From: Acetobacteraceae bacterium
GTDB taxonomy: Bacteria; Pseudomonadota; Alphaproteobacteria; Acetobacterales; Acetobacteraceae
Direction: 5' to 3'
DNA: 50,901 bases
Assembly: GCA_022842185.1 (NCBI GenBank)
Contig: JALHQB010000034.1
Location: 1-50,901, forward strand
Shown here: positions 1 to 8,430 of the stretch, piece by piece
How positions within the stretch are numbered: the stretch's first letter is position 1
Layout: each line of letters opens with the position of its first letter
Notes under the pieces: generated by a model
Database searches by the model: none
What the model saw: only the letters and a program-made list of their open reading frames with translations
Told to the model about the DNA's origin: nothing
Position numbers and translations under genes: made by a program

Positions 1-1
1 G

Positions 2-2236
2 CCCACCGCGCGCCCGCAGGCCAGTTCCCGCCGCCGCGCCGCCGCGCGGGACGGTGACGCACCCGCGCCCCTGCCTACCAAGGCCGCGCTGCGGGATTTC
101 CTCGCCACCGCCGCCGGGCGCGTCACGAAGTCCGACATCGCCCGCGCCTTCGGCCTGACCGCCGACCAGCGCCAGGAATTGCGCCTGCTGTTGCGCGAAT
201 TGGCGGCCGAAGGCGGCGCCACCCCAGCCGGCAAGCGCGCCGTCATCGCGCCGTCCCGCCTGCCGGAGATCGCCCCGGTCGAGATCACCGGCACCGACCC
301 CGATGGCGACCCGATCGCGCGCCCGGTCGGCTGGCGTGGCGAAGGCCGCCCGCCGGTCATCTACATGCACCCCGAACCCACCGGCCGCCCGGCGCTGACG
401 GCGGGGGAGAAGGTGCTCGCCCGGCTGAAGCCGATAGGCCCAGGCAAGTATGAAGGCCGCACCTTCAAGCGCATCGGCGGCGCCCCGCCCGCCCGCATCC
501 TCGGCGTGTTTGAGGAAGGCAAGATCATCCCGACCGACCGCCGCCAGAAAGGCATCTGGGAGGTGCCGAAGGGCGAGGAGAACGGCGCGAAACCGGGCGA
601 GATCGTGCTTGCCGAACCGCTGCCCTCCGCGCGGCATTTCGGGCCCAAGCCGGCGCGCATCATCGAACGCCTGGGCGTGATGGGCGAACCGAAATCGGTC
701 TCGCTGGTGTGCATCCACGCCCATGGCATCCCGGACGTCTTCCCGGCCGAGGCGGTGCAGCAGGCCGAGCGCGCCCGCGGCGTTTCCGCCACCGGTCGCA
801 CCGACCTACGCGAGATCCCGCTGATCACCATCGATGGCGAGGATGCGCGGGACTTCGACGACGCCGTCTTCGCCGAACCGGATGGCCCGGACGGTGCGGG
901 ATGGAAGGTCCTCGTCGCCATCGCCGATGTCGCGCATTACGTCACGACCGGATCGCCGCTCGACCGCGAGGCTTGGGCGCGCGGCAATTCGGTCTATTTC
1001 CCCGACCGCGTCGTGCCGATGCTGCCCGAGGCGCTGTCCAATGGCTGGTGCAGCCTGCGCCCTGCCGAGGATCGCGGCTGCCTGTATGTCGAGATGCGCT
1101 TTGACGCCCAGGGCCGCAAGCACGCCCACACCTTTGGCCGCGGCATCATGCGATCCGCCGCGCGGCTGACCTATGAGGAAGTGCAGGCCGCCCACGACGC
1201 CGGCACCGACCCCGCCGCCCTGCCCGCCGGCCACATCGCCCGACTGTATGGCGCCTTCCGCGCGTTGCTGGCGGCGCGGGACAAGCGCGGGACGCTCGAC
1301 CTGGACGTGCCGGAACGCAAGGTGGTGCTCGACGCCCAGGGCCGCGTGGCGGAGATCGTCCCGCGCGCGCGGCTGGACGCCCATCGGCTGATCGAGGAAT
1401 TCATGGTCGCCGCCAATGTCTGCGCGGCGGAGGAGCTGGAACGTCTGGTCCAGCCCTGCATGTATCGCGTCCATGACCGGCCGTCCGACCAGAAGCTGGA
1501 AGGGCTGCGCCAGTTCCTCGCGACCTTCGACATCACCCTGCCGCAGGGTGACCGGCTGCACCCGCGCGACTTCGCCCATGTGCTGGAGAAGGTGCGCGGC
1601 ACGCCCGAGGACCGGCTGGTCAATGAAGCCGTGCTGCGCGGCCAGTCCCAGGCAGCCTATTCGCCGGACAATCTCGGGCATTTCGGCCTGGCGCTGTCGC
1701 GCTATGCGCATTTCACCTCCCCCATCCGGCGCTATGCCGACCTGCTGGTCCATCGCGCGCTGATCCGGGGGCTGAAACTCGGCAAGGACGGGATCAGCGA
1801 GGACGAAGCCGCGCGCTTCCCCGACACCGCCGAGCACATCACCAGCACCGAACGCCGCGCCGCCGCGGCCGAGCGCGATGCGGTGGACCGCTACCTCGCG
1901 GCGCATATGGCACAGCGCATCGGAGAAACCTTCGCCGCCCGCATTTCGGGGGTGACTCGCTTCGGGCTGTTCGTCACCTTGGAGGAGAACGGGGCGAGCG
2001 GAATCGTCCCGCTCGGATCACTGCCGGACGACCGATGGGACTTGGACGAGGCCACGCAGACGCTGGCCGGTCGCAGGACGAGAATCGCCTTCCGGCTGGG
2101 GGATGCCGTGGAGGCCCGTCTGGCCGAGGCAAGCCCGCGCACGGGCGGGATGGTTTTCCATGTGATGCAGGGACTGCCTTCGCGTGGCCGTGGCCATGCC
2201 GCCCCCAAGGGCAAGCAGCGCGGGCGTCGCGCCTAG
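2..2236 (+). CDS. rnr: Ribonuclease R (5' end outside the window)
   Basis: 3'-5' exoribonuclease that degrades structured RNA. The frame is open to the first base of the window and has no ATG, GTG or TTG before 179, so the true start lies upstream. The N-terminal part seen here (from PTKAALRDFLA) looks like the winged-helix domain usual in alphaproteobacterial RNase R. The RNB catalytic domain follows, with the metal-binding signature DGEDARDFDDAV (bases about 832-867) and the downstream NSVYFPDRVVPMLPEALS block. An S1 RNA-binding domain is near the C-terminus (ISGVTRFGLFVTLEENG), and the protein ends in a short basic tail (KGKQRGRR). A secreted peptidase follows immediately on the same strand. 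Identification is firm; only the N-terminus is missing. Confidence 0.95.
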   Translation, partial: PTARPQASSRRRAAARDGDAPAPLPTKAALRDFLATAAGRVTKSDIARAFGLTADQRQELRLLLRELAAEGGATPAGKRAVIAPSRLPEIAPVEITGTDPDGDPIARPVGWRGEGRPPVIYMHPEPTGRPALTAGEKVLARLKPIGPGKYEGRTFKRIGGAPPARILGVFEEGKIIPTDRRQKGIWEVPKGEENGAKPGEIVLAEPLPSARHFGPKPARIIERLGVMGEPKSVSLVCIHAHGIPDVFPAEAVQQAERARGVSATGRTDLREIPLITIDGEDARDFDDAVFAEPDGPDGAGWKVLVAIADVAHYVTTGSPLDREAWARGNSVYFPDRVVPMLPEALSNGWCSLRPAEDRGCLYVEMRFDAQGRKHAHTFGRGIMRSAARLTYEEVQAAHDAGTDPAALPAGHIARLYGAFRALLAARDKRGTLDLDVPERKVVLDAQGRVAEIVPRARLDAHRLIEEFMVAANVCAAEELERLVQPCMYRVHDRPSDQKLEGLRQFLATFDITLPQGDRLHPRDFAHVLEKVRGTPEDRLVNEAVLRGQSQAAYSPDNLGHFGLALSRYAHFTSPIRRYADLLVHRALIRGLKLGKDGISEDEAARFPDTAEHITSTERRAAAAERDAVDRYLAAHMAQRIGETFAARISGVTRFGLFVTLEENGASGIVPLGSLPDDRWDLDEATQTLAGRRTRIAFRLGDAVEARLAEASPRTGGMVFHVMQGLPSRGRGHAAPKGKQRGRRA

Positions 2237-3753
2237 TTCTTCTGCTGCTACTGCTGATCCTGCTGCCCGGGATCGGCGCGGCGCAGGAAATCTCGCGCAC
2301 CGGGGCCTACCCGCGCGACGAGATGCGCCTGGTGCTCGGCACCGGCTTCGCCGCCATCCTGGAACGACACCTGGAGGCCGCCACCGCTGCCGACCTGCTG
2401 GTCTGGTCGCTGACGGGCATGACCACCATCGACCCCGGCCTGACGGTCCAGCGCACCGACCGGACCGTTCGGCTGGTGCAGGGGGAACGGACGCTGCTGT
2501 CGCGCAGCCTGCCCGTCCGGGGCGAGGGCGAGGGTTTCGCCGCCGCCGGCGGCACGGCCGCTGACCGGCTGACGCTGTTCCAGCAGGCCGGCTGGGCGGC
2601 CTCCGCCACGTTGCGCGCCGCCGGCGCCTCCGGCCTGATCCGCGCGAGCTTCGAAGCGATCTTCAGTCACCTCGACCCCTTCAGCCGCTACATCACGCCC
2701 GAGGAAGCCCAGGCCGCGCGCGAACGGCGCACCGGCGAGGCCGGGCTTGGGCTGCGCCTGGCCCCTGGGCGCGGCCCCGGCACCGTCATTGCCGCCATCG
2801 CCCGTGACGGTCCGGCAGCCGAGGCAGGGCTGATCGTGGGCGATCGCGTCCTCGCCATCGACGGCACCGCCCTGCGCCCGCGCGACGCGGCCGGCGCGGC
2901 CGGGCTGCTCGAAGGCGCGGCCGGCAGCGATGTGGTGCTGCTGATCGAACGCAACCGCCAGCGCCGGGATGTGACGCTGCGCCGCGTGTTGCCACCCGGC
3001 AGCCCGGTCACGGCCGAACGGCTGGACGATGTTCTGGTCATCCGCATCCCATCCTTCTCCGGACAGACCACGCGCCAGGTCGCGGCGGCGTTGCTGGGCG
3101 CCTTCAGCCAGGGCGCGCCGCGCGCCGTGCTGCTCGACCTGCGGGGCAATCGCGGCGGGTTGCTGTCCCAGGCGGCGGCCGTCTCGGACATCTTCCTGCA
3201 GTCCGGCGAGGCGTTCCGCACCGAGGGCCGTCATCCGGAGGCGAGCCGCGTCTATGTCACCGTCGGGCGGGACCTCGCCGAAGGGCGCCCGCTTGCGGTG
3301 CTGGTGGATGGCCGCACCGCGTCCTCCGCCGAGATCGTCGCCGCCACCCTGTCGGACCGCGGGCGAGCGACGGTGTTCGGAACCTCGACCACCGGAAAGG
3401 GGTTGGTGCAGCTGGTGGTGCCCCTGCCTGATGGCGGCGAATTGCTGATGAGCTGGTCGCGCCTGATCATGCCCGCCGGCTGGCCGCTGCAGGGGATCGG
3501 CGTGGTGCCGGGACTGTGCGCGGCGGGCGGGCCGGCGGTGGCGGCCGAATCCCTCGCGGCGCTGCGCGCGGGGCAGCGGCCGATGGCCCAGGCGCAGGCG
3601 CGACAGCGGGCATTGCGCCACCCTGTGTCGGCGGCGGATGCCGAGGCGTTGCGCGCGAGCTGCCCGCCGGGCGAGGTGCCGGAAGGGGATTTGCCGATGG
3701 CGCGGGCGCTGGTGCTGGATCCGGGGACACAGGCGCGGGCGATGGCGCAGTAG
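2196..3753 (+). CDS. S41 family C-terminal processing peptidase; start disrupted or frameshifted
   Basis: Periplasmic serine peptidase of the CtpA/Prc type. The protein has a hydrophobic export signal (SRLVLLLLLLILLPGIGAA), a helical region, a PDZ domain around GPAAEAGLIVGDRVLAIDG, and the S41 catalytic core with Ser in GRTASSAEIVAA and Lys in TTGKGLVQ. The start is problematic. The peptidase frame has no ATG, GTG or TTG between 2035, deep inside rnr, and 2323, which is past the signal peptide. An ATG at 2196 is in another frame; skipping one C in the five-C run at 2202-2206 would give MPPQGQAARASR followed directly by the signal core. I therefore place the start at 2196 as an inference. A very long overlap from 2035, a non-standard start, or a base error are the alternatives. 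The family call is firm; the 5' end is not. Confidence 0.8.
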
Positions 3754-4071
3754 GGGAAGGTTGGAGGGGCGCTGCCCCATGCGCGTGACCTTATGGCGAT
3801 GATGCTCCTTGGAGAGGGGCGTGGCCCCTCTCCAAACCTCTCCCCACCAAAGGCTTAAGGCCTTTGGAAACCTCAACTTTGGTGCTGAACGTTGTCGGTC
3901 GGTTCTGCCCGATTCTTGGCATTGGACCGGGTGAGGATCGCCGCGCATGAAAACGGCAGGGGCCGCGAATCTCGGCGCCGGCTGGACATGATCATCACCA
4001 AAGTTGAGGTTTCCAAAGGCCTTAAGCCTTTGGTGGGGTGAGGTTCGGAGAGGGGCGACGCCCCTCTCCGA
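3753..4071. repeat. Long palindromic intergenic element, copy 1
   Basis: The gap between the peptidase and rpmG is filled by an inverted-repeat element. The inner arms 3842-3884 and 3996-4038 are perfect 43-base inverted repeats. Each arm contains the smaller palindrome CCAAAGGCTTAAGGCCTTTGG. The symmetry continues outward with a few mismatches through two hairpins, GGAGAGGGGC...GCCCCTCTCC at 3811-3833 and 4047-4069. The left end (about 3755-3777) matches the left end of the copy at 46605-46823. No protein-coding signal is seen inside. It could act as a bidirectional terminator or be a REP/MITE-like sequence. Confidence 0.8.
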
Positions 4072-4104
4072 GGCGCTGCTTACAAAAAACCCGACCGGTC
4101 TTGC

Positions 4105-4132
4105 TTGACGCCGCCGCAGCCGCCGTTAGTTT
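4105..4132 (+). promoter_or_regulatory. Putative sigma-70 promoter of rpmG
   Basis: TTGACG at 4105-4110 resembles a -35 box. It is followed at 15-16 bases by TTAGTT/TAGTTT (4126-4132), a plausible -10. This sits about 50 bases before the rpmG start and just after the palindromic element. Prediction from sequence pattern only. Confidence 0.4.
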
Positions 4133-4182
4133 GCGGCCTCTCGCGCCCGGGGACCACTCACCCGCGGGCCATGGAGCATGTC

Positions 4183-4350
4183 ATGGCGAAGTCCAATACC
4201 ATCCTGATCCGTCTCGTGAGCAGTGCCGATACGGGCTACTTCTACGTCACGAAGAAGAACACCCGTACGATGACCGCGAAGATGGAAAAGAAGAAGTACG
4301 ATCCGGTGGCGCGCAAGCACGTCGTGTTCCGCGAATCCAAGATCAAGTGA
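4183..4350 (+). CDS. rpmG: 50S ribosomal protein L33
   Basis: Large-subunit ribosomal protein of 55 residues, beginning [20 protein letters not shown] and ending FRESKIK. It has the family's [12 protein letters not shown] and YDPVARKHV segments and no cysteine, so it is the zinc-independent form. The ATG at 4183 is chosen because it gives the standard MAK start; the frame stays open upstream to 4105 but that extension is not L33-like. It is monocistronic: the palindromic element lies upstream and hairpins follow the stop. It is convergent with pleD. Confidence 0.96.
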   Translation: MAKSNTILIRLVSSADTGYFYVTKKNTRTMTAKMEKKKYDPVARKHVVFRESKIK

Positions 4351-4355
4351 TCCGC

Positions 4356-4418
4356 GGGCGGGCCTGACCCGCCCCGATTGCCGGCATTCGGACGGGCGCG
4401 CCTGCGGGCGGCGCCCGT
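4356..4418 (+). terminator. Hairpins between rpmG and pleD
   Basis: Two hairpins follow the rpmG stop. GGGCGGG (4356-4362) pairs with CCCGCCC (4368-4374) across a five-base loop. ACGGGCGC (4392-4399) pairs with GCGCCCGT (4411-4418) and is followed by the T-rich TCGTCGTTGTTC. The second has the form of an intrinsic terminator for rpmG. Confidence 0.6.
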
Positions 4419-4532
4419 TCGTCGTTGTTCGCCCGCCGATCGCGCCCGGGTCAGGCGCGTGAGGACGCGTGATCGGACCGCACCGCGCCGGGTTGGAAAC
4501 GCCTGCGCCGCTGCTGGCTTCGGCGTCGGGAC

Positions 4533-5906
4533 CTATCCCGGCTGCCTCGCCCAATCCTCGGCGGTGGCGGCTTCGATGCGGTTCCGGCCGGCGTCCTTCG
4601 CCCGGTACAACGCCGCATCCGCGACGCCGATCAGGGCCTCCACCTGGGTCGGGCCGCGCGTCGTGGCGAAGCCGACGCTGACGGTGGTCGTCAGCGCCAG
4701 GCTGCCCGCCATGACCGGCGTGTCGGCGACCGCGGCGCGCAGCCGCTCGGCGACCGCGGCGGCTTCGGCTTCCTCCGCGCCCGCCATGACCACGAGGAAT
4801 TCCTCCCCGCCATAGCGGGCGACGACATCGACCGCGCGCAGATGTTCGCGCAGGCGGGATGCGACTTCCTTCAAGGCGACATCGCCGGCGGCGTGGCCGT
4901 GGCGGTCGTTCAGGGCCTTGAAGCGGTCCACGTCGATCAGCAGCACGGTTGCCGCACTGCCTGTCCGCAGCAGCGAATCGAGATGCCGCTGCACATAGCG
5001 GCGGTTACGCAGCCCGGTCAGCGAATCGGTCACGGCGAGTTCGAGCGAACGATCCAGGCTGCGGCGCAGCAGATCCTGATATTGGCGGCGGCGCAGCTGG
5101 TTGCGCACGCGCGCGCGCAATTCCGGTGGATCGACCGGCCGCATCACATGGTCCGAGGCGCCGAGGTCGAAGGCGCGCAGCACCGCCTGGCGCTGATCCT
5201 CCCCCGCCAGCAGCAGCAGCGGCAGTTCGCGTATGTCGCCATGCGCCCGCAGGCGTGAGGCGAGGCGCAGCGCGTCGCCCCCGGCCAGCGGCAGGCAGAG
5301 CACCGCGAGGTCGTGCCGCGCATCCTGCAGACTGTCCCAGGCGCTGGCTTCATCCGGGGCGTGGTCGATCGTCATGCCGTCGGCAGCGACCGCGACGGCG
5401 ACCGCACGCGCCTCGTCGGGCGATCCGCCGGCTAGCATCAGCCGCGCGCCGGCAAAGGCCTCGTTGGGCGCCGGCGGCGCATCGAAGCCGAGTTCACGCG
5501 CGGTTTCGGCCCGCACGCGCCAGGCGTCGAGCACCTGCTTCATGCGCAGCAGCGCACGCAGCCGCGCGAACAGCAGCGCGGTGTCCACGGGCTTCGAGAT
5601 GAAGTCGTCCGCCCCTGCTTCGAGGCCACGGACACGTTCGGATTGTTCGGTGAGCGCGGTGACCATCACCACCGGGATGTGGCCGGTCGAAGGCTGGGAT
5701 TTCAGCCGGCGGCAGACTTCATAGCCGTCCATGCCCGGCATCATCACGTCGAGCAACACGATGTCGGGGGCCCAGGCGGCGGTCATCGCCAGCGCCTCGG
5801 GCCCGGACGCCGCGAGCGCGACCTCGAAGTACTCTGCCCGCAGTTTGGCCTCCAGCAGACGGAGGTTCGCAGGGATGTCATCCACAACAAGGACGCGCGC
5901 AGTCAC
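4533..5906 (-). CDS. pleD: Response regulator / diguanylate cyclase PleD
   Basis: Makes cyclic di-GMP in response to phosphorylation and controls the motile-to-sessile switch. The 457-residue protein has the PleD order. A first receiver domain (1-120) has the phospho-acceptor D53 in LLDVMMPGMDG. A second receiver-like domain (about 155-275) lacks the acceptor aspartate (AVLCLPLAGG). A GGDEF domain carries GGEEF at 366-370 and the RxxD inhibition site RAVD at 357-360, five residues before it, so product inhibition is expected. Start: the GTG at 5906 is preceded by an AGAGGGGG ribosome site; a longer ATG start at 5948 adds 14 residues of no recognisable content. The usual partner divK is not in the window. 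Confidence 0.93.
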   Translation of the reverse strand: MTARVLVVDDIPANLRLLEAKLRAEYFEVALAASGPEALAMTAAWAPDIVLLDVMMPGMDGYEVCRRLKSQPSTGHIPVVMVTALTEQSERVRGLEAGADDFISKPVDTALLFARLRALLRMKQVLDAWRVRAETARELGFDAPPAPNEAFAGARLMLAGGSPDEARAVAVAVAADGMTIDHAPDEASAWDSLQDARHDLAVLCLPLAGGDALRLASRLRAHGDIRELPLLLLAGEDQRQAVLRAFDLGASDHVMRPVDPPELRARVRNQLRRRQYQDLLRRSLDRSLELAVTDSLTGLRNRRYVQRHLDSLLRTGSAATVLLIDVDRFKALNDRHGHAAGDVALKEVASRLREHLRAVDVVARYGGEEFLVVMAGAEEAEAAAVAERLRAAVADTPVMAGSLALTTTVSVGFATTRGPTQVEALIGVADAALYRAKDAGRNRIEAATAEDWARQPG

Positions 5907-6004
5907 GTCGATACCCCCTCTGCGCTGCCATCCAACCGTAACTGGCAAGGCGCTGCAGACAGACTTATCACAGGTAGAGGGGCACGTCCCCGACCGGTCA
6001 CAGT

Positions 6005-6616
6005 ATGGAGCACTTCATGTCGGGTATTGCCGTAAGGCCGCGGTCGTCCGACACGCAAAAGGCGGGATTTGGACTGTTTGTCCGCCGCTGGGCGGCGAAT
6101 CCGTTGCAGATGGGATCTGTCGTGCCGTCGTCCCGCGCGCTGGGCCGGCGCATCGCCGCACTGGTCGAACGTTCGGGCGATGAGGTGGTGGTCGAACTCG
6201 GCGCGGGCACTGGCGCCGTCAGTCGCGCGCTGCTGGATGGCGGCGTTCCGCCCGACCGCCTGGTGGTCGTCGAGATCGTCCCGGACATGGCGCGGCACCT
6301 GGCGCGCACCTTGCCGGGCGTGACAGTGATCGAAGGCGATGCCTTCGCCCTGTCCGATGCCCTGCCCGCCGCGCTGCATGGGCGCATCGGCACCGCGATC
6401 TGCGGCATCCCGCTGGTGCTGCTGCCGACCGAACAGCAGCAGCGCTTCGTCGCGGCGGTGGAAGCCGTGGCGCCCGGCCGGGGCTTCCTGCTCTACAGCT
6501 ATTGCGTGACGTCCCCGCTGCCGTGGCGGACGCTGGGGCTGACGGCGCGGCGGGAGGCTTGGACGCCGCTCAATTTTCCGCCCGCGAGCGTCTGGCGCTA
6601 TCGACCCACGGGTTGA
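6005..6616 (+). CDS. pmtA: Phospholipid N-methyltransferase (PmtA-like)
   Basis: Small (203 residues) SAM-dependent class I methyltransferase of the PmtA/COG3963 type, which methylates phosphatidylethanolamine on the way to phosphatidylcholine. Motif I is VVVELGAGTGAVSRALL (about residues 60-76). It is followed by the motif II acidic strand VVVEIVPDMARHLA and by GTAICGIPLVLLPTEQQ, where the family carries its substrate-side residues. The N-terminal stretch FVRRWAANPLQMGSVVPSSRAL is typical of the group. Start: ATG at 6005; an internal ATG four codons later is also possible. It is divergent from pleD with about 100 bases between. The activity is family inference. Confidence 0.8.
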   Translation: MEHFMSGIAVRPRSSDTQKAGFGLFVRRWAANPLQMGSVVPSSRALGRRIAALVERSGDEVVVELGAGTGAVSRALLDGGVPPDRLVVVEIVPDMARHLARTLPGVTVIEGDAFALSDALPAALHGRIGTAICGIPLVLLPTEQQQRFVAAVEAVAPGRGFLLYSYCVTSPLPWRTLGLTARREAWTPLNFPPASVWRYRPTG

Positions 6617-6874
6617 TCGCTGCATGCGCCCTGATCCGTCCCCACCGCGCCAATGGATGCGAAAGCATAGATGCGCCGCCTGGACCATAAGGTGAAGAGG
6701 GCTTGTGCGGCGGGCCGCCTATCGCGCGGCGATACGGCGGTACTTGGTTCGCACGCGCCCGACTGAACCGCCCGTCAGGCGCGATATGCTGCGGCGAGCG
6801 AACCGCGCCGCGACCGCCCCCGATCCGCGGTGGGCGAAGACGCCCGGCGATCCGGCGCGGGACGTCTCCGCCCG

Positions 6875-7516
6875 CTACGCGCTCGTCAGGGTCACCTCGC
6901 GGCCGTCCTTGTGGCGCAGATGGGCAATCAGGCGCAGATGCGGGCTCTGGCGGATCTTCACCGCATCGGTCAGCCCGCGCAGGTTCAGCGCACCGTGCAG
7001 CGCCTGGGTGTCGGGGTGTTCAGCCTCCAGCGAGGTCAGCCGCCAGCCGGAATCCTTGATCCGCTTCGCCGCAGCTTCGCCGTCCCACTGGATCAGCGGT
7101 GGGATCAGGTTGTCCATGTCCTGGCGCTGCGGCGGGAAGGCCATGCGCCAAGTGAGATCGCCGCGCGTCATGGTGCGGATCGCGCCGGTCTGGGACGGGC
7201 CAAGCCGCGCGACGACTGCCTCCAGCGCCGTGGTGGTGGCGACATAGGCGATCAGGCGCGGCTCGGCTTCGAGCATGGTGCGCAGCGACGCGTCGTCGAG
7301 GTCGAAGGGCCGCGGATGACCTGGTTCGGGCTGGCCGGGGTCCGGGGCGATGATCTCGAGGTAGCAATTCGCGCCCAGCCCCAGCAGCATGTTGTGCGTG
7401 CCGTAGCCCGGATGCGCGCCGCCCTTGGACGGCTTCACGCCCAGGGTTTCCTCGACGTAGCGGGCACCTTGCTCCAGCGTGCGGGCGCCGATGACGATGT
7501 GGTCGATTTCGGCCAT
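6875..7516 (-). CDS. VOC / glyoxalase-like protein
   Basis: 213-residue protein with an N-terminal vicinal-oxygen-chelate fold (MAEIDHIVIGARTLEQGARY, then a His/Glu pattern in GGAHPGYGTHNMLLGLGANCYLEII) of the glyoxalase-3-like type. Many family members bind a metal through such His and Glu residues, but the substrate cannot be read from sequence. The gene lies 60 bases downstream of a glutathione S-transferase in the same direction, so the two may be co-transcribed. The 258 bases between pmtA and this gene hold nothing recognisable. Confidence 0.75.
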   Translation of the reverse strand: MAEIDHIVIGARTLEQGARYVEETLGVKPSKGGAHPGYGTHNMLLGLGANCYLEIIAPDPGQPEPGHPRPFDLDDASLRTMLEAEPRLIAYVATTTALEAVVARLGPSQTGAIRTMTRGDLTWRMAFPPQRQDMDNLIPPLIQWDGEAAAKRIKDSGWRLTSLEAEHPDTQALHGALNLRGLTDAVKIRQSPHLRLIAHLRHKDGREVTLTSA

Positions 7517-7576
7517 GTGGCTCCTCGCACCTTTCCTTGTTCGGTCGCGCGTTCGGCGCGCCGTGACGTCGCGCGT

Positions 7577-8299
7577 TCAGCGCGCGGCGAATTGGGTCTT
7601 GCCGAACATGATCTCACGTTCGGCTTCAGTCATCGTGCCGCGGCGCTGGTTGTCCGCCAGGACCGCGACACCACGCTGGACGGCGGGGCGGGCGGCAATT
7701 GCATCGTGCCAGCGCAGCACGTTCGGGTATTGACCGAGATCAACGTTGCGCCGGTCCGCATTCCGTATCCAGGGAAAGGTGGCGATGTCGGCGATCGAAT
7801 ATTCCGTCCCCGCCAGATACGCCGATTCGCCCAGCCGCTTGTCCAGCACGCGATGCAGGCGCGCCACCTCGTTGGTATAGCGCTCGATGGCGTAGGGAAG
7901 TTTCTCGACCGCGTAGTTGGCAAAGTGGTTGTACTGGCCGAACATCGGCCCCACGCCGCCCATCTGGAACATCAGCCATTGCAGCGCGGTGTAGCGCGTG
8001 GCGGGGTCGGCCGGGACCAGCGGGCTGCCGGCCTTCTCGGCCAGGTACAGCATGATCGCGGCACTTTCGAACAGCTTCAGCGGCGCCCCGCCGGGGCCTT
8101 CCGGATCGACGATGGCCGGGATGCGGTGATTGGGCGTGATGGCGAGGAATTCGGGGCGGAACTGTTCGCCCTTGCCGATCGCGACCGGAACCACTTCGTA
8201 GGGCAGGCCCCGGCCTTCCTCTATCAGTTCCTCAAGAAGGATATGGACCTTGTGGCCATTGGGCGTGGGCCAGGTCCAGACCTGGATGGGTGCAGGCAT
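7577..8299 (-). CDS. Glutathione S-transferase (YghU/YfcG-like)
   Basis: 240-residue thioredoxin-fold GST. The N-terminal domain holds the glutathione-site motifs TWPTPNGHKVHILLEEL and NHRIPAIVD, then LFESAAIMLYLAEK. The helical C-terminal domain includes the nu-class-like QWLMFQMGGVGPMFGQYNHF and SIADIATFPWI, with the N-capping Asp. These features match the YghU/YfcG group, which reduces organic peroxides and disulfides rather than only conjugating. Start: the ATG at 8299 has AGGAGAAC upstream; the frame is open further to 8452 but that part is not GST-like. It is divergent from the effector gene at 8431. Confidence 0.9.
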   Translation of the reverse strand: MPAPIQVWTWPTPNGHKVHILLEELIEEGRGLPYEVVPVAIGKGEQFRPEFLAITPNHRIPAIVDPEGPGGAPLKLFESAAIMLYLAEKAGSPLVPADPATRYTALQWLMFQMGGVGPMFGQYNHFANYAVEKLPYAIERYTNEVARLHRVLDKRLGESAYLAGTEYSIADIATFPWIRNADRRNVDLGQYPNVLRWHDAIAARPAVQRGVAVLADNQRRGTMTEAEREIMFGKTQFAAR

Positions 8300-8430
8300 C
8301 GGTGTTCTCCTGTGGCTGGACGAAAGGGTGCGCCCGCCCGCGCGGGGTGACAACGCCAGGCCCGTGACGTGCCGCGCTTGCGGTGAGCGTGCAGGACCAT
8401 GAGAGTGCAAGTGACGGAGACTGGAGGACC

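Noticed and set aside
3753..4182. Insertion sequence upstream of rpmG
   Set aside because: Long inverted repeats are present but there is no transposase frame or clear target duplication, so it is listed only as a palindromic element.
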